A program made the position numbers and the translations under genes. Positions 7,826 through 17,223 of a stretch of DNA of 64,000 bases are shown here, one piece after another; position 1 is the first letter of the stretch, and every line of letters begins with the position of its first letter. Source of the DNA: Sporichthya brevicatena (lineage in GTDB: Bacteria > Actinomycetota > Actinomycetes > Sporichthyales > Sporichthyaceae). The notes under the pieces are model-generated. The model ran no database searches, was not told the origin of the DNA, and was given only the letters and a program-made list of their open reading frames with translations. The stretch is taken from contig NZ_BAAAHE010000008.1 of NCBI RefSeq assembly GCF_039525035.1, forward strand, positions 198,625 through 262,624. Direction: 5' to 3'.

Positions 7826-8980
7826 GTGAAGTTTCACCTGGTGCAGCCGGGAACAATCGGGTCGAAGGAGGAGATCCAGCAGGGGATGGCGGGTCAGCGC
7901 AAGGACCTGTACCTGCGCTACCTGGAGGAGATCCGCCAGTACGTCGGCATGGCTGACGATCTCGGCTACGCCAGCTACGGGCACAACGAGCACCACCTGC
8001 AACTCGAGGGCTTCGAGGTCACGAACCACCCGGGAATGTTCAGCCTTTTCATCGGCCAGAACTCGAAGCGGATCAAGGCCGCGACCCTCGGTTACGTGCT
8101 CCCCACGCACAACCCCGTCCGCGTCGCCGAGGAGATCGCCACGCTCGACAACATGTTGCAGGGTCGCTTGATCGTCGGGTTCACGCGTGGGTACCAGGGC
8201 CGCTGGGTCGGTTCATACGCCTCGATCCAGGGCGTCGGGGCGACGACGCCCGAGTTGGCGAAGTCGCGGGACGACATCGACACGATGAACCGCGAGATCT
8301 TCGAGGAATCGGTCAGCGTCGTGAAGAAGGCATGGATGAACTCCACCTTCACCCACAAGGGGAAGTGGTGGCAGTTCCCGCCCGAGGGCGGACTGCCCGG
8401 CCACCCCGCCTACGAGGCGTACGGAGCGGGTGTGGGCCCGGATGGACGGGTCGAGGAGATCGGCATCGCGCCCCGGTGCTACCAGGATCCCCACCCGCCG
8501 ATCTACGGCGCCTTCGCGCACAGCATGCGAACGATCACCATGTGGGCCCGCGAAGGAGGCAAACCGATCGTGCTCGCCAACCAGATGGAGTTCTGCGAGG
8601 CGCTGTGGAACAAGTACATCGAAACCGCGGCCAAGTGCGGACGCGAGGTTTCACGGGCCGACGCCGCCGCGTGGGGCGGCATCCTCATCCTCGCGGACTC
8701 CAAGGAGGAAGAGGAGAGGATCCGTGCAGAGTACGAGTGGCAGTACAACACCTGGTTCAAGCCGTTCGGGCAGGGGCTGGCCAACTACCTGATCGGCACT
8801 CCGGACGACATCTGCCGGCAGATCGAAGCCGCTCAGAAGCGCCTCGGGTTCAACGAGATGTGGATCCAGTGGGGCCAGGGCTATCGCTCGTTCGAGAAGA
8901 ACCAAGAGGATTTGCACCGTTTCGCGACCGAGGTGATCCCGAACTTCGCGGACAAGGATGCCGAAGGTACGTGGGTCTGA
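7826..8980 (+). CDS. LLM-class flavin-dependent oxidoreductase
   Basis: A 384-residue luciferase-like TIM-barrel protein. Typical traits are the N-terminal MKFHLVQPGT strand, SYGHNEHHL (the conserved E-H-H near the flavin site), LGYVLPTHNPVRVAEEIATLD and LIVGFTRGYQ. The family uses reduced FMN (or F420H2) for monooxygenation. Start GTG 7826 is preferred over TTG 7817 because the family begins MKFxL. First gene of an operon with HyuB, HyuA, an enoyl-CoA hydratase homologue and a P450; 98 bases separate it from HyuB. Confidence 0.85.
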   Translation: MKFHLVQPGTIGSKEEIQQGMAGQRKDLYLRYLEEIRQYVGMADDLGYASYGHNEHHLQLEGFEVTNHPGMFSLFIGQNSKRIKAATLGYVLPTHNPVRVAEEIATLDNMLQGRLIVGFTRGYQGRWVGSYASIQGVGATTPELAKSRDDIDTMNREIFEESVSVVKKAWMNSTFTHKGKWWQFPPEGGLPGHPAYEAYGAGVGPDGRVEEIGIAPRCYQDPHPPIYGAFAHSMRTITMWAREGGKPIVLANQMEFCEALWNKYIETAAKCGREVSRADAAAWGGILILADSKEEEERIRAEYEWQYNTWFKPFGQGLANYLIGTPDDICRQIEAAQKRLGFNEMWIQWGQGYRSFEKNQEDLHRFATEVIPNFADKDAEGTWV

Positions 8981-9078
8981 TCGATCCGAGCTTGCGTGGA
9001 GGATGGTGGCCGACGCGCCGCCATCCTCCGCTCACGTCACCCTTCTGGTTCGAACCGATCAGCCTGGGACCGGTGAAC

Positions 9079-11445
9079 ATGCACTCGACGGCCACCCCCG
9101 ACGGGGTCATTCGGCACAACGAGGTCGACCTCGACGCGTTCGACCTGGACGAGTGGAACGGGGTGAAGCTGTCCTACATACCGCGGGCCGACGTCCCCGT
9201 TTCACCCGCTCTCCAGCTCGACCGCGAATTCGATGCAGACCCAGATCCGATCACCTCAGAGGTCATCCGCTGGCGTCTTTGGAATATGAACCTCGAACAC
9301 TCCGAGACGCTTAAGCGAGCGTCCGGCACCCCGATCGTGTGCTTCAACGACGATCTGAATACCTCCCTGCTCACCGAGAACGGGGACACCTTCGTCGGCG
9401 GTCCCACCATCCAGTACTTCATCGGTGCTGCCGACCTGGCCGTGAAGTGGACGCTGCAGTTCCGCAGCGAGAACCCGGGCATTCACGACGGCGACATGTA
9501 CATGATCAACGACCCCTACATCGCGTCCACACACCAGATGGACACCGCTATCTGCGCGCCCATCTTCCACGGCGGCCGCCTGTTCGCGTGGACGTTCAGT
9601 GCCGCCCACCAACGTGACCTTGGCGGCGGGGACATCGGCAGCTTCGGTGTCAATGCCACCGACATTTACGGCGAGCCCGTTCCGTGGCCCGCTGTCGCGC
9701 TGCTCCGCAAGGGCGAGCTTCAGAAGGACATCGTCGAGCTGTTCAGCCGGCAGAGCCGATTCCCCGAGCTGTGCGAGCTGCAGCTCCGTGCCCAGGTTGC
9801 CGGGGCCAATTCGGCGAAGCGGCGCATGCTGGAGCTCCTCGACGAGTACGGGCCCCGCCTGGTCAAGGGCGTGATGCGACGGCTCATCCGCGACACCTCC
9901 CACTCGGTCAGTGAACGGCTGCGGGAGATCCCGGATGGGAGCTGGTCCAACGTCACCTACGTCAACGGCAGCGGCGGGCGCCAGATCCACTGTGTCCAGA
10001 TGAACCTCCGCAAGATCGGTGACCAACTGCTCATCTCGAACGAAGGCACCGATCCACAGGTCCCCGGGGGCGGCAACGGGGCCTACAACTCGTTCCGCTC
10101 GACGGTGCTCGCCGCGGCCAACACGCTGCTCGCCTGGGACCATCTGCTCTGTCCGGCCGGGGTGCTCAACCATCTGCAGTTCGCGCCGGTTCCGGGGACG
10201 ATCACGTGCGCACGCTTCCCGGCCGGTGTGAGCATGCCGTTCACCCCTCTGCTTTCGGTCTCGCAGGCCGGGCAGCTGATCAGCTCGATGCTGCTCGCCG
10301 GCCCGGAGCATATGCGCGCACGAGCGATCGCGACGGGCGCATCCTCCAGCTATCAAGGTTCGACGACGTGGGGTGTCGACCGCGACGGACAACCTTTCTT
10401 CGGCCTCACCGGCGACACCATGGCCGGCGGCTTCGGTGCGGCGGCGGGGGTCGACGGTGCCGACAACGGCGGCACCTACTGGTGGCCACGCGGTAACAGC
10501 GGCAACGTCGAGGAGTGGGAGTCGACCATCCCGTTCCTCTACCTGTACCGCCGGTCGCAGCGCGACAGCGGCGGGCCGGGCGAGTTCCGCGGCGGCAACG
10601 GGATCGAGTACGCCCTGCTGGGGCACAAGGCCCAGACCTTCGGGACCCAGCTTGGCGGCAGTCACCCCGCCGTGAACACGACTCCCGGCCTTGCCGGTGG
10701 ATACCCGGGGCACCAGGGTCGGTGGCTCGGCGCGACCGACACCCCGATCCAGGCTCTGCTCAGCAGCGGCATCCTGCCCGCCGACCGCACGGCGCTCGAT
10801 GCAGCCTGCGGTGGCTTGCGCGACCTCAGCAATGGCGAGCGCTTCGACCCGAACGCTGACGGCGTCCTGGTCGTGCACCGCACCGCGGGTGGCGGCTACG
10901 GGGATCCCCTGCGTCGGGACCCCGAGGCGGTCGCCCGCGACGTCGCCGACCGGGCTCTGTCGGCTGAGGCCGCCCGGCTGGACTACGGGGTGATCCTGGA
11001 CGGCACCGTCGTCGACGGCCCAGCTACAGGCGAGGAGCGGGCGAGACGTCGAGCGCAACGACTGGCAACGGCGGAACCGCCCCGATCGCCGGCCAAGGCA
11101 CCGCTCGGGCGCGAGCTCGAGCGGCAGCCCGTCACCGCCGCCGTCGCGCTGACCCGGTACGCAGAGGGCGCAGTTTGGGTGTGCGAGTACTGCGACCACG
11201 TCCTCGCCGAGGAAGCGGTCGGCTACCGCGGCGGATCGGCGATGTGGCAGTCGACGCCGTCCGACGTCGACGCCGAGCGGTACCCGGACGTCCGCCCCCA
11301 CGTCGACGCCGAGGTGGTGCTGCGGGAGTGGTACTGCCCTGGTTGCGCCGACATCCTGACGATCGACTTCTGCCTGGCCGAGGACCCGCCGGCGGTTGAC
11401 GTGACCCTCGCCGCCGGCGCGGCCCGTTCGAAGGAGAGTGTCTGA
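9079..11445 (+). CDS. Hydantoinase B/oxoprolinase-type subunit with C-terminal zinc-ribbon domain
   Basis: A 788-residue protein. Residues about 45-620 are a HyuB domain (markers MYMINDPYIASTHQMD, VPGGGNGAYNSF, DSGGPGEFRGGNGIEY, TAGGGYGDPL). A C-terminal module (about 690-775) has two paired-cysteine sites, CEYCDHVLAEE and WYCPGCADIL, like the small gamma-type subunit of acetone/acetophenone carboxylases. HyuA/HyuB relatives include ATP-dependent hydantoinases and ketone carboxylases. The fused cysteine-rich domain favours a carboxylase-like complex with the next gene product, but the substrate is unknown. ATG 9079 was chosen; GTG 9073 is possible. The next gene overlaps it by one base. Confidence 0.82.
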   Translation: MHSTATPDGVIRHNEVDLDAFDLDEWNGVKLSYIPRADVPVSPALQLDREFDADPDPITSEVIRWRLWNMNLEHSETLKRASGTPIVCFNDDLNTSLLTENGDTFVGGPTIQYFIGAADLAVKWTLQFRSENPGIHDGDMYMINDPYIASTHQMDTAICAPIFHGGRLFAWTFSAAHQRDLGGGDIGSFGVNATDIYGEPVPWPAVALLRKGELQKDIVELFSRQSRFPELCELQLRAQVAGANSAKRRMLELLDEYGPRLVKGVMRRLIRDTSHSVSERLREIPDGSWSNVTYVNGSGGRQIHCVQMNLRKIGDQLLISNEGTDPQVPGGGNGAYNSFRSTVLAAANTLLAWDHLLCPAGVLNHLQFAPVPGTITCARFPAGVSMPFTPLLSVSQAGQLISSMLLAGPEHMRARAIATGASSSYQGSTTWGVDRDGQPFFGLTGDTMAGGFGAAAGVDGADNGGTYWWPRGNSGNVEEWESTIPFLYLYRRSQRDSGGPGEFRGGNGIEYALLGHKAQTFGTQLGGSHPAVNTTPGLAGGYPGHQGRWLGATDTPIQALLSSGILPADRTALDAACGGLRDLSNGERFDPNADGVLVVHRTAGGGYGDPLRRDPEAVARDVADRALSAEAARLDYGVILDGTVVDGPATGEERARRRAQRLATAEPPRSPAKAPLGRELERQPVTAAVALTRYAEGAVWVCEYCDHVLAEEAVGYRGGSAMWQSTPSDVDAERYPDVRPHVDAEVVLREWYCPGCADILTIDFCLAEDPPAVDVTLAAGAARSKESV

Positions 11446-13550
11446 TGCCCGGCCCGTACGCAGTGGGCGTCGACATCGGTGGCACGTTCACCGACTGTGC
11501 TGTCATCGACCCCACCGGCCGCCTCGAGACCGGGAAGGTTCCGACAACTCCGTCCGACCGCTCCGTCGGCTTCTTCGGCTCGATCGAGGAAGCGGCGCAC
11601 AAGTTCGGGCTGTCGCTCGAAGAGTTGATGAAGTCGACCAGCCGTCTCGTGCACGGGACCACGACGGGAACCAATGCGGTCGTCGCGCGTACTGGCGCGG
11701 TGGTCGGTCTGCTCACCACAGCCGGGCACGAGGACAACGTCCGCATCATGAAGGGCGGCGGGCGCACTGTCGGGCTCTCGCCCGAAGAGGTCATGAACAT
11801 CGGCGCCGGGGGCCGGCCGGCACCGTTGGTCTCGCCCAACCTCGTCGTCGGCGTGACCGAGCGCATCGACTCCGACGGAGACGTCGTCGTCGCTCTCGAC
11901 GAAGCGGAGGCGAAGCAATCCATCGCCTGGCTGTTGGAGCAGGGCGTTGAAGCCATTGCGATCAGCACGCTGTGGTCGACCAAGAACCCGTCGCACGAGC
12001 AGCGCCTGCGCGAACTCGTCGTCGAACAGGCACCCGACATCTTCGTCACCTGCAGCTCCGAGTTGACCGGCCGCCTCGGAGAGTACGAACGCACCATGAC
12101 GTGCGTCATGAACGCCTACATCGGACCGTTGATGGATGCTTACGTCCAGGCCATCGAGAACGGGGCGGCGAGGCTCGGCTATCCGGGCACCGTGCTGTTC
12201 GCGCAGTGCGCAGGCGGCGCGGTCTCGGGCACGCAGGCGCGACGCACGCCGATCGTGACGATCCAATCCGGGCCGGTCGCGGGCGTCATGAACGCGGCGC
12301 TCCTGGCCCGGGAGCTCGGCGAAGAGCTCCTGCTGACCACCGACATGGGCGGCACGACCTACGACGTCAGCATCATCAGTAACGGCGAACCCCTCGCCCG
12401 CGACACCGCACTGTTTGAGCGCTTCGAACTTGCCCTGCCCATCCTCGACGTCGAATCCGTCGGAGCCGGTGGCGGCAGCATCGCGTGGATCGACGGCTCG
12501 GGACGGGTGAACGTCGGGCCGAAGAGCGCGGGCGCGGTCCCCGGTCCGGTCTGCGCGGGCCGCGGCGGCACCGAACCGACCGTCACCGACGCCGACGTGG
12601 TTCTGGGCATCATTGATCCGAATGCCTACCTGCACGGGCGCGTCACGTTGGACCGCGACGCCGCCTACCGAGCGATCGCCGAGCTCGGCGAGAGAATCGG
12701 TCTCGATCCCTACGCGACCGCGGCAGGCATCAACGCGATCGTCGATGCGAAAATGGCCGACATCATCCGCCGGATGAGTGAGTACCGAGGATTCGATCCC
12801 CGCCAGTGCGCGATGGTCGCCTTCGGTGGCGGCGGAGCGGTTCACGGGGGGGCGGTTGCGCGGGCAGCACGCGTGCCCAAGATGATCGTGGCGCTCCCTG
12901 AAGTGGCGTCAGTCTGGTCCGCGGCCGGTGCAGCCAACGCCGACGTCACGCACGTTCTCGTCGAGGCGCGGATGATCGACCTGCCCGGTCCGACGGCTCC
13001 GATCGAATCGGCGTTCGCCGCTCTGGAAGATCGCGTCCGAGCGGAACTCCACGAGGAAGGCTTCGTGGACGCCGATATTGAGCTGCATCGCTCGCTGCGC
13101 ATGAAGCACAAGTTGCAGGTGTACGACGTGGAGGTTCCGGTCACCGAGCTGAAAGGCCCCGACACCGATGCTCTGGCCGAGCTCTTCACCGAAGTCTACG
13201 AGCACCGCTTCGGCGCGAACTCTGGCTACAAGGAGGGCGGGATCCAGATCACCACGTTCCAGGTGCGAGGCGTCGGGCTGACGCCGACTTCTCCGTTCGG
13301 CTCGACCGCCGGCCAGATCGTGGACGAGGTCGGGACCAGGAAGGTGTGGTGGCCAGAGATCGGAGGCTTCCACGACACGCCCGTTCTCAACCTGTCGGGC
13401 TCGGGTGGCGAGCGGTCGGCGAACAGGATGGAAGGCCCGTTCCTCGTCCAGCTCCCCGACACGGTGATCGTGATCCGGCCCGGGCAGTCGGCCTGGTTCG
13501 ACCCGATGGGCAATGTCGTCGTCGAGACGCTACCGGCGGCCAAGGGATGA
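11445..13550 (+). CDS. Hydantoinase A/oxoprolinase-type ATP-binding subunit
   Basis: A 701-residue HyuA protein. It starts with an actin-like ATPase phosphate-1 loop (GVDIGGTFTDCAVID, residues about 8-22), has VHGTTTGTNAVVARTGA, then a second ATPase segment LLTTDMGGTTYDVSII and AFGGGGAVHGGAVAR. It would supply ATP-driven substrate activation to the HyuB partner encoded immediately upstream (TGATG overlap). Family members act in hydantoin, oxoproline or ketone metabolism; in this operon a carboxylation or ring-opening step is the likely role. Confidence 0.85.
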   Translation: MPGPYAVGVDIGGTFTDCAVIDPTGRLETGKVPTTPSDRSVGFFGSIEEAAHKFGLSLEELMKSTSRLVHGTTTGTNAVVARTGAVVGLLTTAGHEDNVRIMKGGGRTVGLSPEEVMNIGAGGRPAPLVSPNLVVGVTERIDSDGDVVVALDEAEAKQSIAWLLEQGVEAIAISTLWSTKNPSHEQRLRELVVEQAPDIFVTCSSELTGRLGEYERTMTCVMNAYIGPLMDAYVQAIENGAARLGYPGTVLFAQCAGGAVSGTQARRTPIVTIQSGPVAGVMNAALLARELGEELLLTTDMGGTTYDVSIISNGEPLARDTALFERFELALPILDVESVGAGGGSIAWIDGSGRVNVGPKSAGAVPGPVCAGRGGTEPTVTDADVVLGIIDPNAYLHGRVTLDRDAAYRAIAELGERIGLDPYATAAGINAIVDAKMADIIRRMSEYRGFDPRQCAMVAFGGGGAVHGGAVARAARVPKMIVALPEVASVWSAAGAANADVTHVLVEARMIDLPGPTAPIESAFAALEDRVRAELHEEGFVDADIELHRSLRMKHKLQVYDVEVPVTELKGPDTDALAELFTEVYEHRFGANSGYKEGGIQITTFQVRGVGLTPTSPFGSTAGQIVDEVGTRKVWWPEIGGFHDTPVLNLSGSGGERSANRMEGPFLVQLPDTVIVIRPGQSAWFDPMGNVVVETLPAAKG

Positions 13551-14284
13551 GCGAAGCGCTTGTCCGCCGCGTCGACAGCGACGGGCTCACGGTCCTGGAG
13601 CTCAACCGACCGGAACGCTTGAACGCTCTGACCTCCGCGCTCTTTCGCGAGCTCGCTGAGCACGTGACCGAGTTGGAGACGTCGACGACGATCGGATGCG
13701 TCGTCCTCCGCGGGGCGAATCGCTGTTTCTCGGCCGGCCACGACCTCGACGACATCGCCTCCGGCGACAGCAAGGAACATCTGCAGTTCGAGGCCCGAGT
13801 CGTCGAGCGGCTCGCCCTATTGCCGCAGCCAGTCATCGCGGCCGTTGAGGGCCACTGCTACACCGGAGCCTTGGAGCTTGCTCTCGTGGCGGATCTCATC
13901 GTGGCGAGCCGAAGCGCGCGGTTCGCGGACACGCACGCCAAGTTCGCGCTGACCCCGTTGTGGGGGATGAGCCAGCGCCTGCCGCGACGCGTCGGGCAGT
14001 CGCGCGCGCTCGAGATGATGTACACGGCGGCCACGTATTCCGGTGAGGAAGCCGCGCGGATCGGGTTGGCGAACTTCGTATTCCCCGAGGACGAGTTCGA
14101 CGCCGCTCTCGACCACCTGATCCGCCGGATACTCGACAACTCCTGGTTCTCGCACGCCGCCAACAAGCGACTCGTGAGAACGGCCGATGAACTTCCCCTG
14201 ACGGCTGGGCTGGCTCACGAGTTCTTCCACAGCGAAGGCGTCGGCCCTGACAACGCAGCCCGGCTGGCTGCCTGGAAGAAGTAG
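13547..14284 (+). CDS. Enoyl-CoA hydratase/isomerase superfamily protein
   Basis: A 245-residue crotonase-fold protein. The oxyanion-hole segments are visible as NRCFSAGHDLDDIASG (about residues 60-75) and AVEGHCYTGALELALVAD (about 97-114). The first catalytic Glu of hydratases is present in GALELA, but the segment that normally carries the second (typically PEIKLGxxP) reads THAKFALTPLWG, without the Glu. It may therefore be an isomerase or hydrolase rather than a hydratase. The start overlaps the HyuA stop by four bases (ATGA), and the P450 gene follows after 9 bases. Confidence 0.83.
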   Translation: MSEALVRRVDSDGLTVLELNRPERLNALTSALFRELAEHVTELETSTTIGCVVLRGANRCFSAGHDLDDIASGDSKEHLQFEARVVERLALLPQPVIAAVEGHCYTGALELALVADLIVASRSARFADTHAKFALTPLWGMSQRLPRRVGQSRALEMMYTAATYSGEEAARIGLANFVFPEDEFDAALDHLIRRILDNSWFSHAANKRLVRTADELPLTAGLAHEFFHSEGVGPDNAARLAAWKK

Positions 14285-14293
14285 GGAGAGCTC

Positions 14294-15619
14294 GTGACCG
14301 ACAGTGCAATCCCGTGCCCGTTCGCCCGCGTCGACAAGCTGGAGGACATCGGCAAGCTGATGCGCTCGCGCACGGCGGTCACTCACAACCCGGACTTCTT
14401 CGCCGCGCGCGCGGCGGACGAGGTGAACGGCGAGATCAACGTCCGCGAGTTCCTCGGTGCCGCGATGATTTACGACGACGGCGAGTCGCACCGGCTCCGC
14501 CGCAAACTGCTCAACCCGCTCGTCCGGGCCGATGCGCTGCACGGTATCCGCGAGGACGTTGTGCTGCCGGAGGCGGATCGACTCCTGGCCCAGCGACTCG
14601 CGAAGACCGACGCGGACGGGGTCTACCGACTGGACCTCATGGAGTTCCTCGAACGCGTTTTCATCCACTTCACCGCGAAGCTGATCGGGCTGATCGGCGT
14701 CGACTCCGACGATCGAATTGCGCTGATGGCGTCCCTCGCCGGGCCACTGGCGGCGGGAACCAGTTCGGCGTACCTCCAGGATCGCGCAGAGGTCAACCGG
14801 CGGGCCTTGAAAGCCAAGGCTCGCTACGTCGAAGAGTTCTTCCGGCCGTCGCTGGCCTGGCACCGGGAACAGGTGGCGAAGATCGAGGCGGGAGAGCTGT
14901 CGCCCGATGACGGGCCGGACAGTTTGCTCCGCCTGGTGGCCGCCGAGGCCGCGCCGGAGTGGAAGGACGAGGACAACGCGATCGTGGAGTCGACGATGCT
15001 CTTTGCGGCCTCCGTCGGCACGAGCACGCAGTCGATCGCGCACACCCTCGACCTGGTCTCGACCTGGTTGGAGGCCAATCCACAGGACCGCGGGCGTCGG
15101 ACCGACCCCACGTTCCTGCTCAACGCGCTGGAGGAGGTCGTCCGCCTGCGGGCCCCGTTCTCGCCTTACACCACCCGCATGGCCATGGAGCCGTACACGC
15201 TCTCCAGCGGCGTCGAATTGCAGCCGGGCCAGGAGTTGCACATCGAGTGGGTCAAGGCGAACCGGGACCGTGCCACCTTCGGTGAGGACGCGGACCGCTT
15301 CAACCCGAACCGCGCGACGCCGGCCGACGGTACCCCGCGGTACGGCGTCGGGTTCGGCCTCGGAACCCACCAGTGCTACGGACTGCGCGTGGTCGTCGGC
15401 AACGACGGCAAGGGCGGGGCGCACGTCGAACTGCTGCGGAAGCTGATGGTCGCGGGAGTTCGTCCCGACCCTGACAACCCGCCCGTCGAGCTCGCGAAGG
15501 ACATGTCGAAGTTCGAGGTCGAGGACATTCCGCGCTACCTCACGTATCCGGTTGTCTTCGACCGGGCGGAAGATTCACTCCACGACCGGGAACTCGTTGA
15601 CCCCGGGCAGGATGAGTGA
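14294..15619 (+). CDS. Cytochrome P450
   Basis: A 441-residue bacterial P450. The heme-ligand loop GFGLGTHQCYG places the axial Cys near residue 361, and the ExxR of the K helix is EEVVRLR. The I-helix reads FAASVGTSTQS: the acidic residue before the conserved Thr is replaced by Gly, which is atypical for oxygen activation. Start GTG 14294 follows GGGAG. Last gene of the LLM-HyuBA operon; its final 45 bases overlap the 3' end of the opposing SDR gene. The redox partner is not in the window. Confidence 0.87.
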   Translation: MTDSAIPCPFARVDKLEDIGKLMRSRTAVTHNPDFFAARAADEVNGEINVREFLGAAMIYDDGESHRLRRKLLNPLVRADALHGIREDVVLPEADRLLAQRLAKTDADGVYRLDLMEFLERVFIHFTAKLIGLIGVDSDDRIALMASLAGPLAAGTSSAYLQDRAEVNRRALKAKARYVEEFFRPSLAWHREQVAKIEAGELSPDDGPDSLLRLVAAEAAPEWKDEDNAIVESTMLFAASVGTSTQSIAHTLDLVSTWLEANPQDRGRRTDPTFLLNALEEVVRLRAPFSPYTTRMAMEPYTLSSGVELQPGQELHIEWVKANRDRATFGEDADRFNPNRATPADGTPRYGVGFGLGTHQCYGLRVVVGNDGKGGAHVELLRKLMVAGVRPDPDNPPVELAKDMSKFEVEDIPRYLTYPVVFDRAEDSLHDRELVDPGQDE

Positions 15620-16360
15620 CCCGGCGTCGACCGGCAGTTCGACGCCGGTGATCTCCGCGGCGTCGTCGGAGGCGAGCCACGAGATCGCTGCACCGATGAC
15701 ACCCGGGTCGAGGGCAGACCGGTTCCGCAGCGCGGCCATGCGCCGGAACCCCTCGTCGGTCGCATGCCCGGAGGTGCTGTTCGCGACCATCGGCGTCGCG
15801 ATGACGCCAGGCAGCACCGCGTTGACGCGGACGTTGTGGTCGGCCAGCTCCAGCGCAGCTGCCTTCACCAGGCCGAGCAGGGCATGCTTCGACGTGGTGT
15901 ACGCCGCCAGCCGTTTGCGGGCTACCCGGGACTGGATGGACCCGATCACGATCACCGAACCCGAGCCGCGTTCGATGAGGCTCGGAGTCGCGGCCTTGAG
16001 GGTCCGCCAGGAACCGGCGACATTCACGTCGAGGATGCTGGTGAAGGTCTCGTCGGTCATCTCCCACAGTGGCGCGGCCGCGATTATCCCGGCATTGGCG
16101 ACCACCGTGTCGATGCGCCCGAACCGCGCCAGCGCCTCGGCGACCACCGCGTCGAGTGAGGATTGGCGACGGACGTCCACCGTCGCCGCGACGCAACGGA
16201 CGCCGTGCGCCTCCACGAGCCGTGCGGTCTCGGTCGGCGGGCCCAGGTCGCCGGCGATGACATTCGCTCCGTCGCGGGCGAACCGCTCAGCGATCGCCTG
16301 CCCGATGCCTTGAGCGGCTCCGGTGATCAGCACGACGCGTCCTTCGTGACGCCGCTCCAT
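15575..16360 (-). CDS. Short-chain dehydrogenase/reductase
   Basis: A 261-residue SDR: LITGAAQGIGQAIAE at about residues 9-23, NAGI near 87, catalytic Ser in IGSIQSR and AAYTTSKHALLGL as YxxxK. Start ATG 16360 gives a normal N-terminus. It is the last of three genes transcribed leftward from 18101 (SMP-30 lactonase, alpha/beta hydrolase, SDR) with a 14-base gap to the hydrolase. Probably oxidises an alcohol freed by the two hydrolases; this is inference from context. Confidence 0.86.
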   Translation of the reverse strand: MERRHEGRVVLITGAAQGIGQAIAERFARDGANVIAGDLGPPTETARLVEAHGVRCVAATVDVRRQSSLDAVVAEALARFGRIDTVVANAGIIAAAPLWEMTDETFTSILDVNVAGSWRTLKAATPSLIERGSGSVIVIGSIQSRVARKRLAAYTTSKHALLGLVKAAALELADHNVRVNAVLPGVIATPMVANSTSGHATDEGFRRMAALRNRSALDPGVIGAAISWLASDDAAEITGVELPVDAGSLILPGVNEFPVVE

Positions 16361-16374
16361 CCGTGAACCTCTCG

Positions 16375-17223
16375 TCAGCCGGCTGCGAAGTGGGTGAGGA
16401 GTCTGTTGTAGAGCACCGGCCGCTCTGCGAAGCACAGGTGCCCCGCTCCGCCCATCACGTAAAGATCCGTGCCAGGCCCGAGTGCGGCTCGCAAATCCAC
16501 ACCGAGTGAGAGTTCCGTCGACGGGTCAGCAGCGCCCCAGATCAGCAGGGTCTCGAGACTGCTGACCGGGTACCAGCGAAGTATCTCGTCCCTCAGTTCG
16601 GCGAGCTCGGCGAAGTACGCGCCCCGCTGCTCCTCGAACGTTGCGCGGCCTTGAAGGGTCTTCGGCTGGCGAAGGATCTCGGTCGCCTCGCCGATCCACT
16701 CCGGGGTCAGGTAGGAAGTGTCGGCCGAGTACCAGTGGAAGTCGGCCTCGGCGGTCTCGGCGAGACCCTGGAAGACCGGAGCGGTGGTGTCGAGTCGCGC
16801 GTCGGCGGAACCGGTGGCGAAGGCCGACGTGTTGGTGAGGACCAGTCGTCGCACGAGCCCCGGCGCGAGCAACGGAAGGTGGGCGGCGACGAAGGCGCCC
16901 CTCGACTGGCCGACCACGGTCGCCTCCCTGACGTTGAGACGTTCGAGGAATGCGACGAGGTGGGCGCTGGTCGCGGACAATCGGTACTGCTCCGGTGTGA
17001 GCGGGTTGTCGGTGTACCCGTGGCCGAGACGGTCGACGGCGATCACGCGATGATGTTCTGCGAGCGCGGCGATGTTGCGTTGCCACACCATCAGGCCCGT
17101 CGAGCCCCACCCGATGTCGCATCCGTGCAACAGGACGATGGGGCAGCCGGACCCCGTGTCGACGTAGGACGTTCCGACACCGGCGACATCGATCCGACGG
17201 CGCTCCAGCATGGAGGGGCTCAT
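16375..17223 (-). CDS. Alpha/beta-fold hydrolase
   Basis: A 282-residue alpha/beta hydrolase. It shows an oxyanion HG segment (IVLLHGCDIGWG), the strand VIAVDRLGHGYTDNP, the nucleophile elbow VGQSRGAF (Ser near residue 110) and a C-terminal GGAGHLCF with the catalytic His. Such enzymes cleave C-C, ester or lactone bonds in ring-degradation pathways. The start ATG overlaps the stop of the SMP-30 gene (4 bases), so the two are translationally coupled. Confidence 0.86.
   Translation of the reverse strand: MSPSMLERRRIDVAGVGTSYVDTGSGCPIVLLHGCDIGWGSTGLMVWQRNIAALAEHHRVIAVDRLGHGYTDNPLTPEQYRLSATSAHLVAFLERLNVREATVVGQSRGAFVAAHLPLLAPGLVRRLVLTNTSAFATGSADARLDTTAPVFQGLAETAEADFHWYSADTSYLTPEWIGEATEILRQPKTLQGRATFEEQRGAYFAELAELRDEILRWYPVSSLETLLIWGAADPSTELSLGVDLRAALGPGTDLYVMGGAGHLCFAERPVLYNRLLTHFAAG

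Noticed and set aside
9256-11301. Long open frame antisense to the HyuB gene
   Set aside because: Arg/Pro/Val-rich translation with no family motif; a frame shadow of a high-GC gene whose sense strand has clear HyuB motifs.
8332-11445. A 1037-residue product starting inside the LLM gene
   Set aside because: The first part is a shifted-frame reading of the LLM coding sequence; ATG 9079 with upstream spacing gives a normal HyuB N-terminus.
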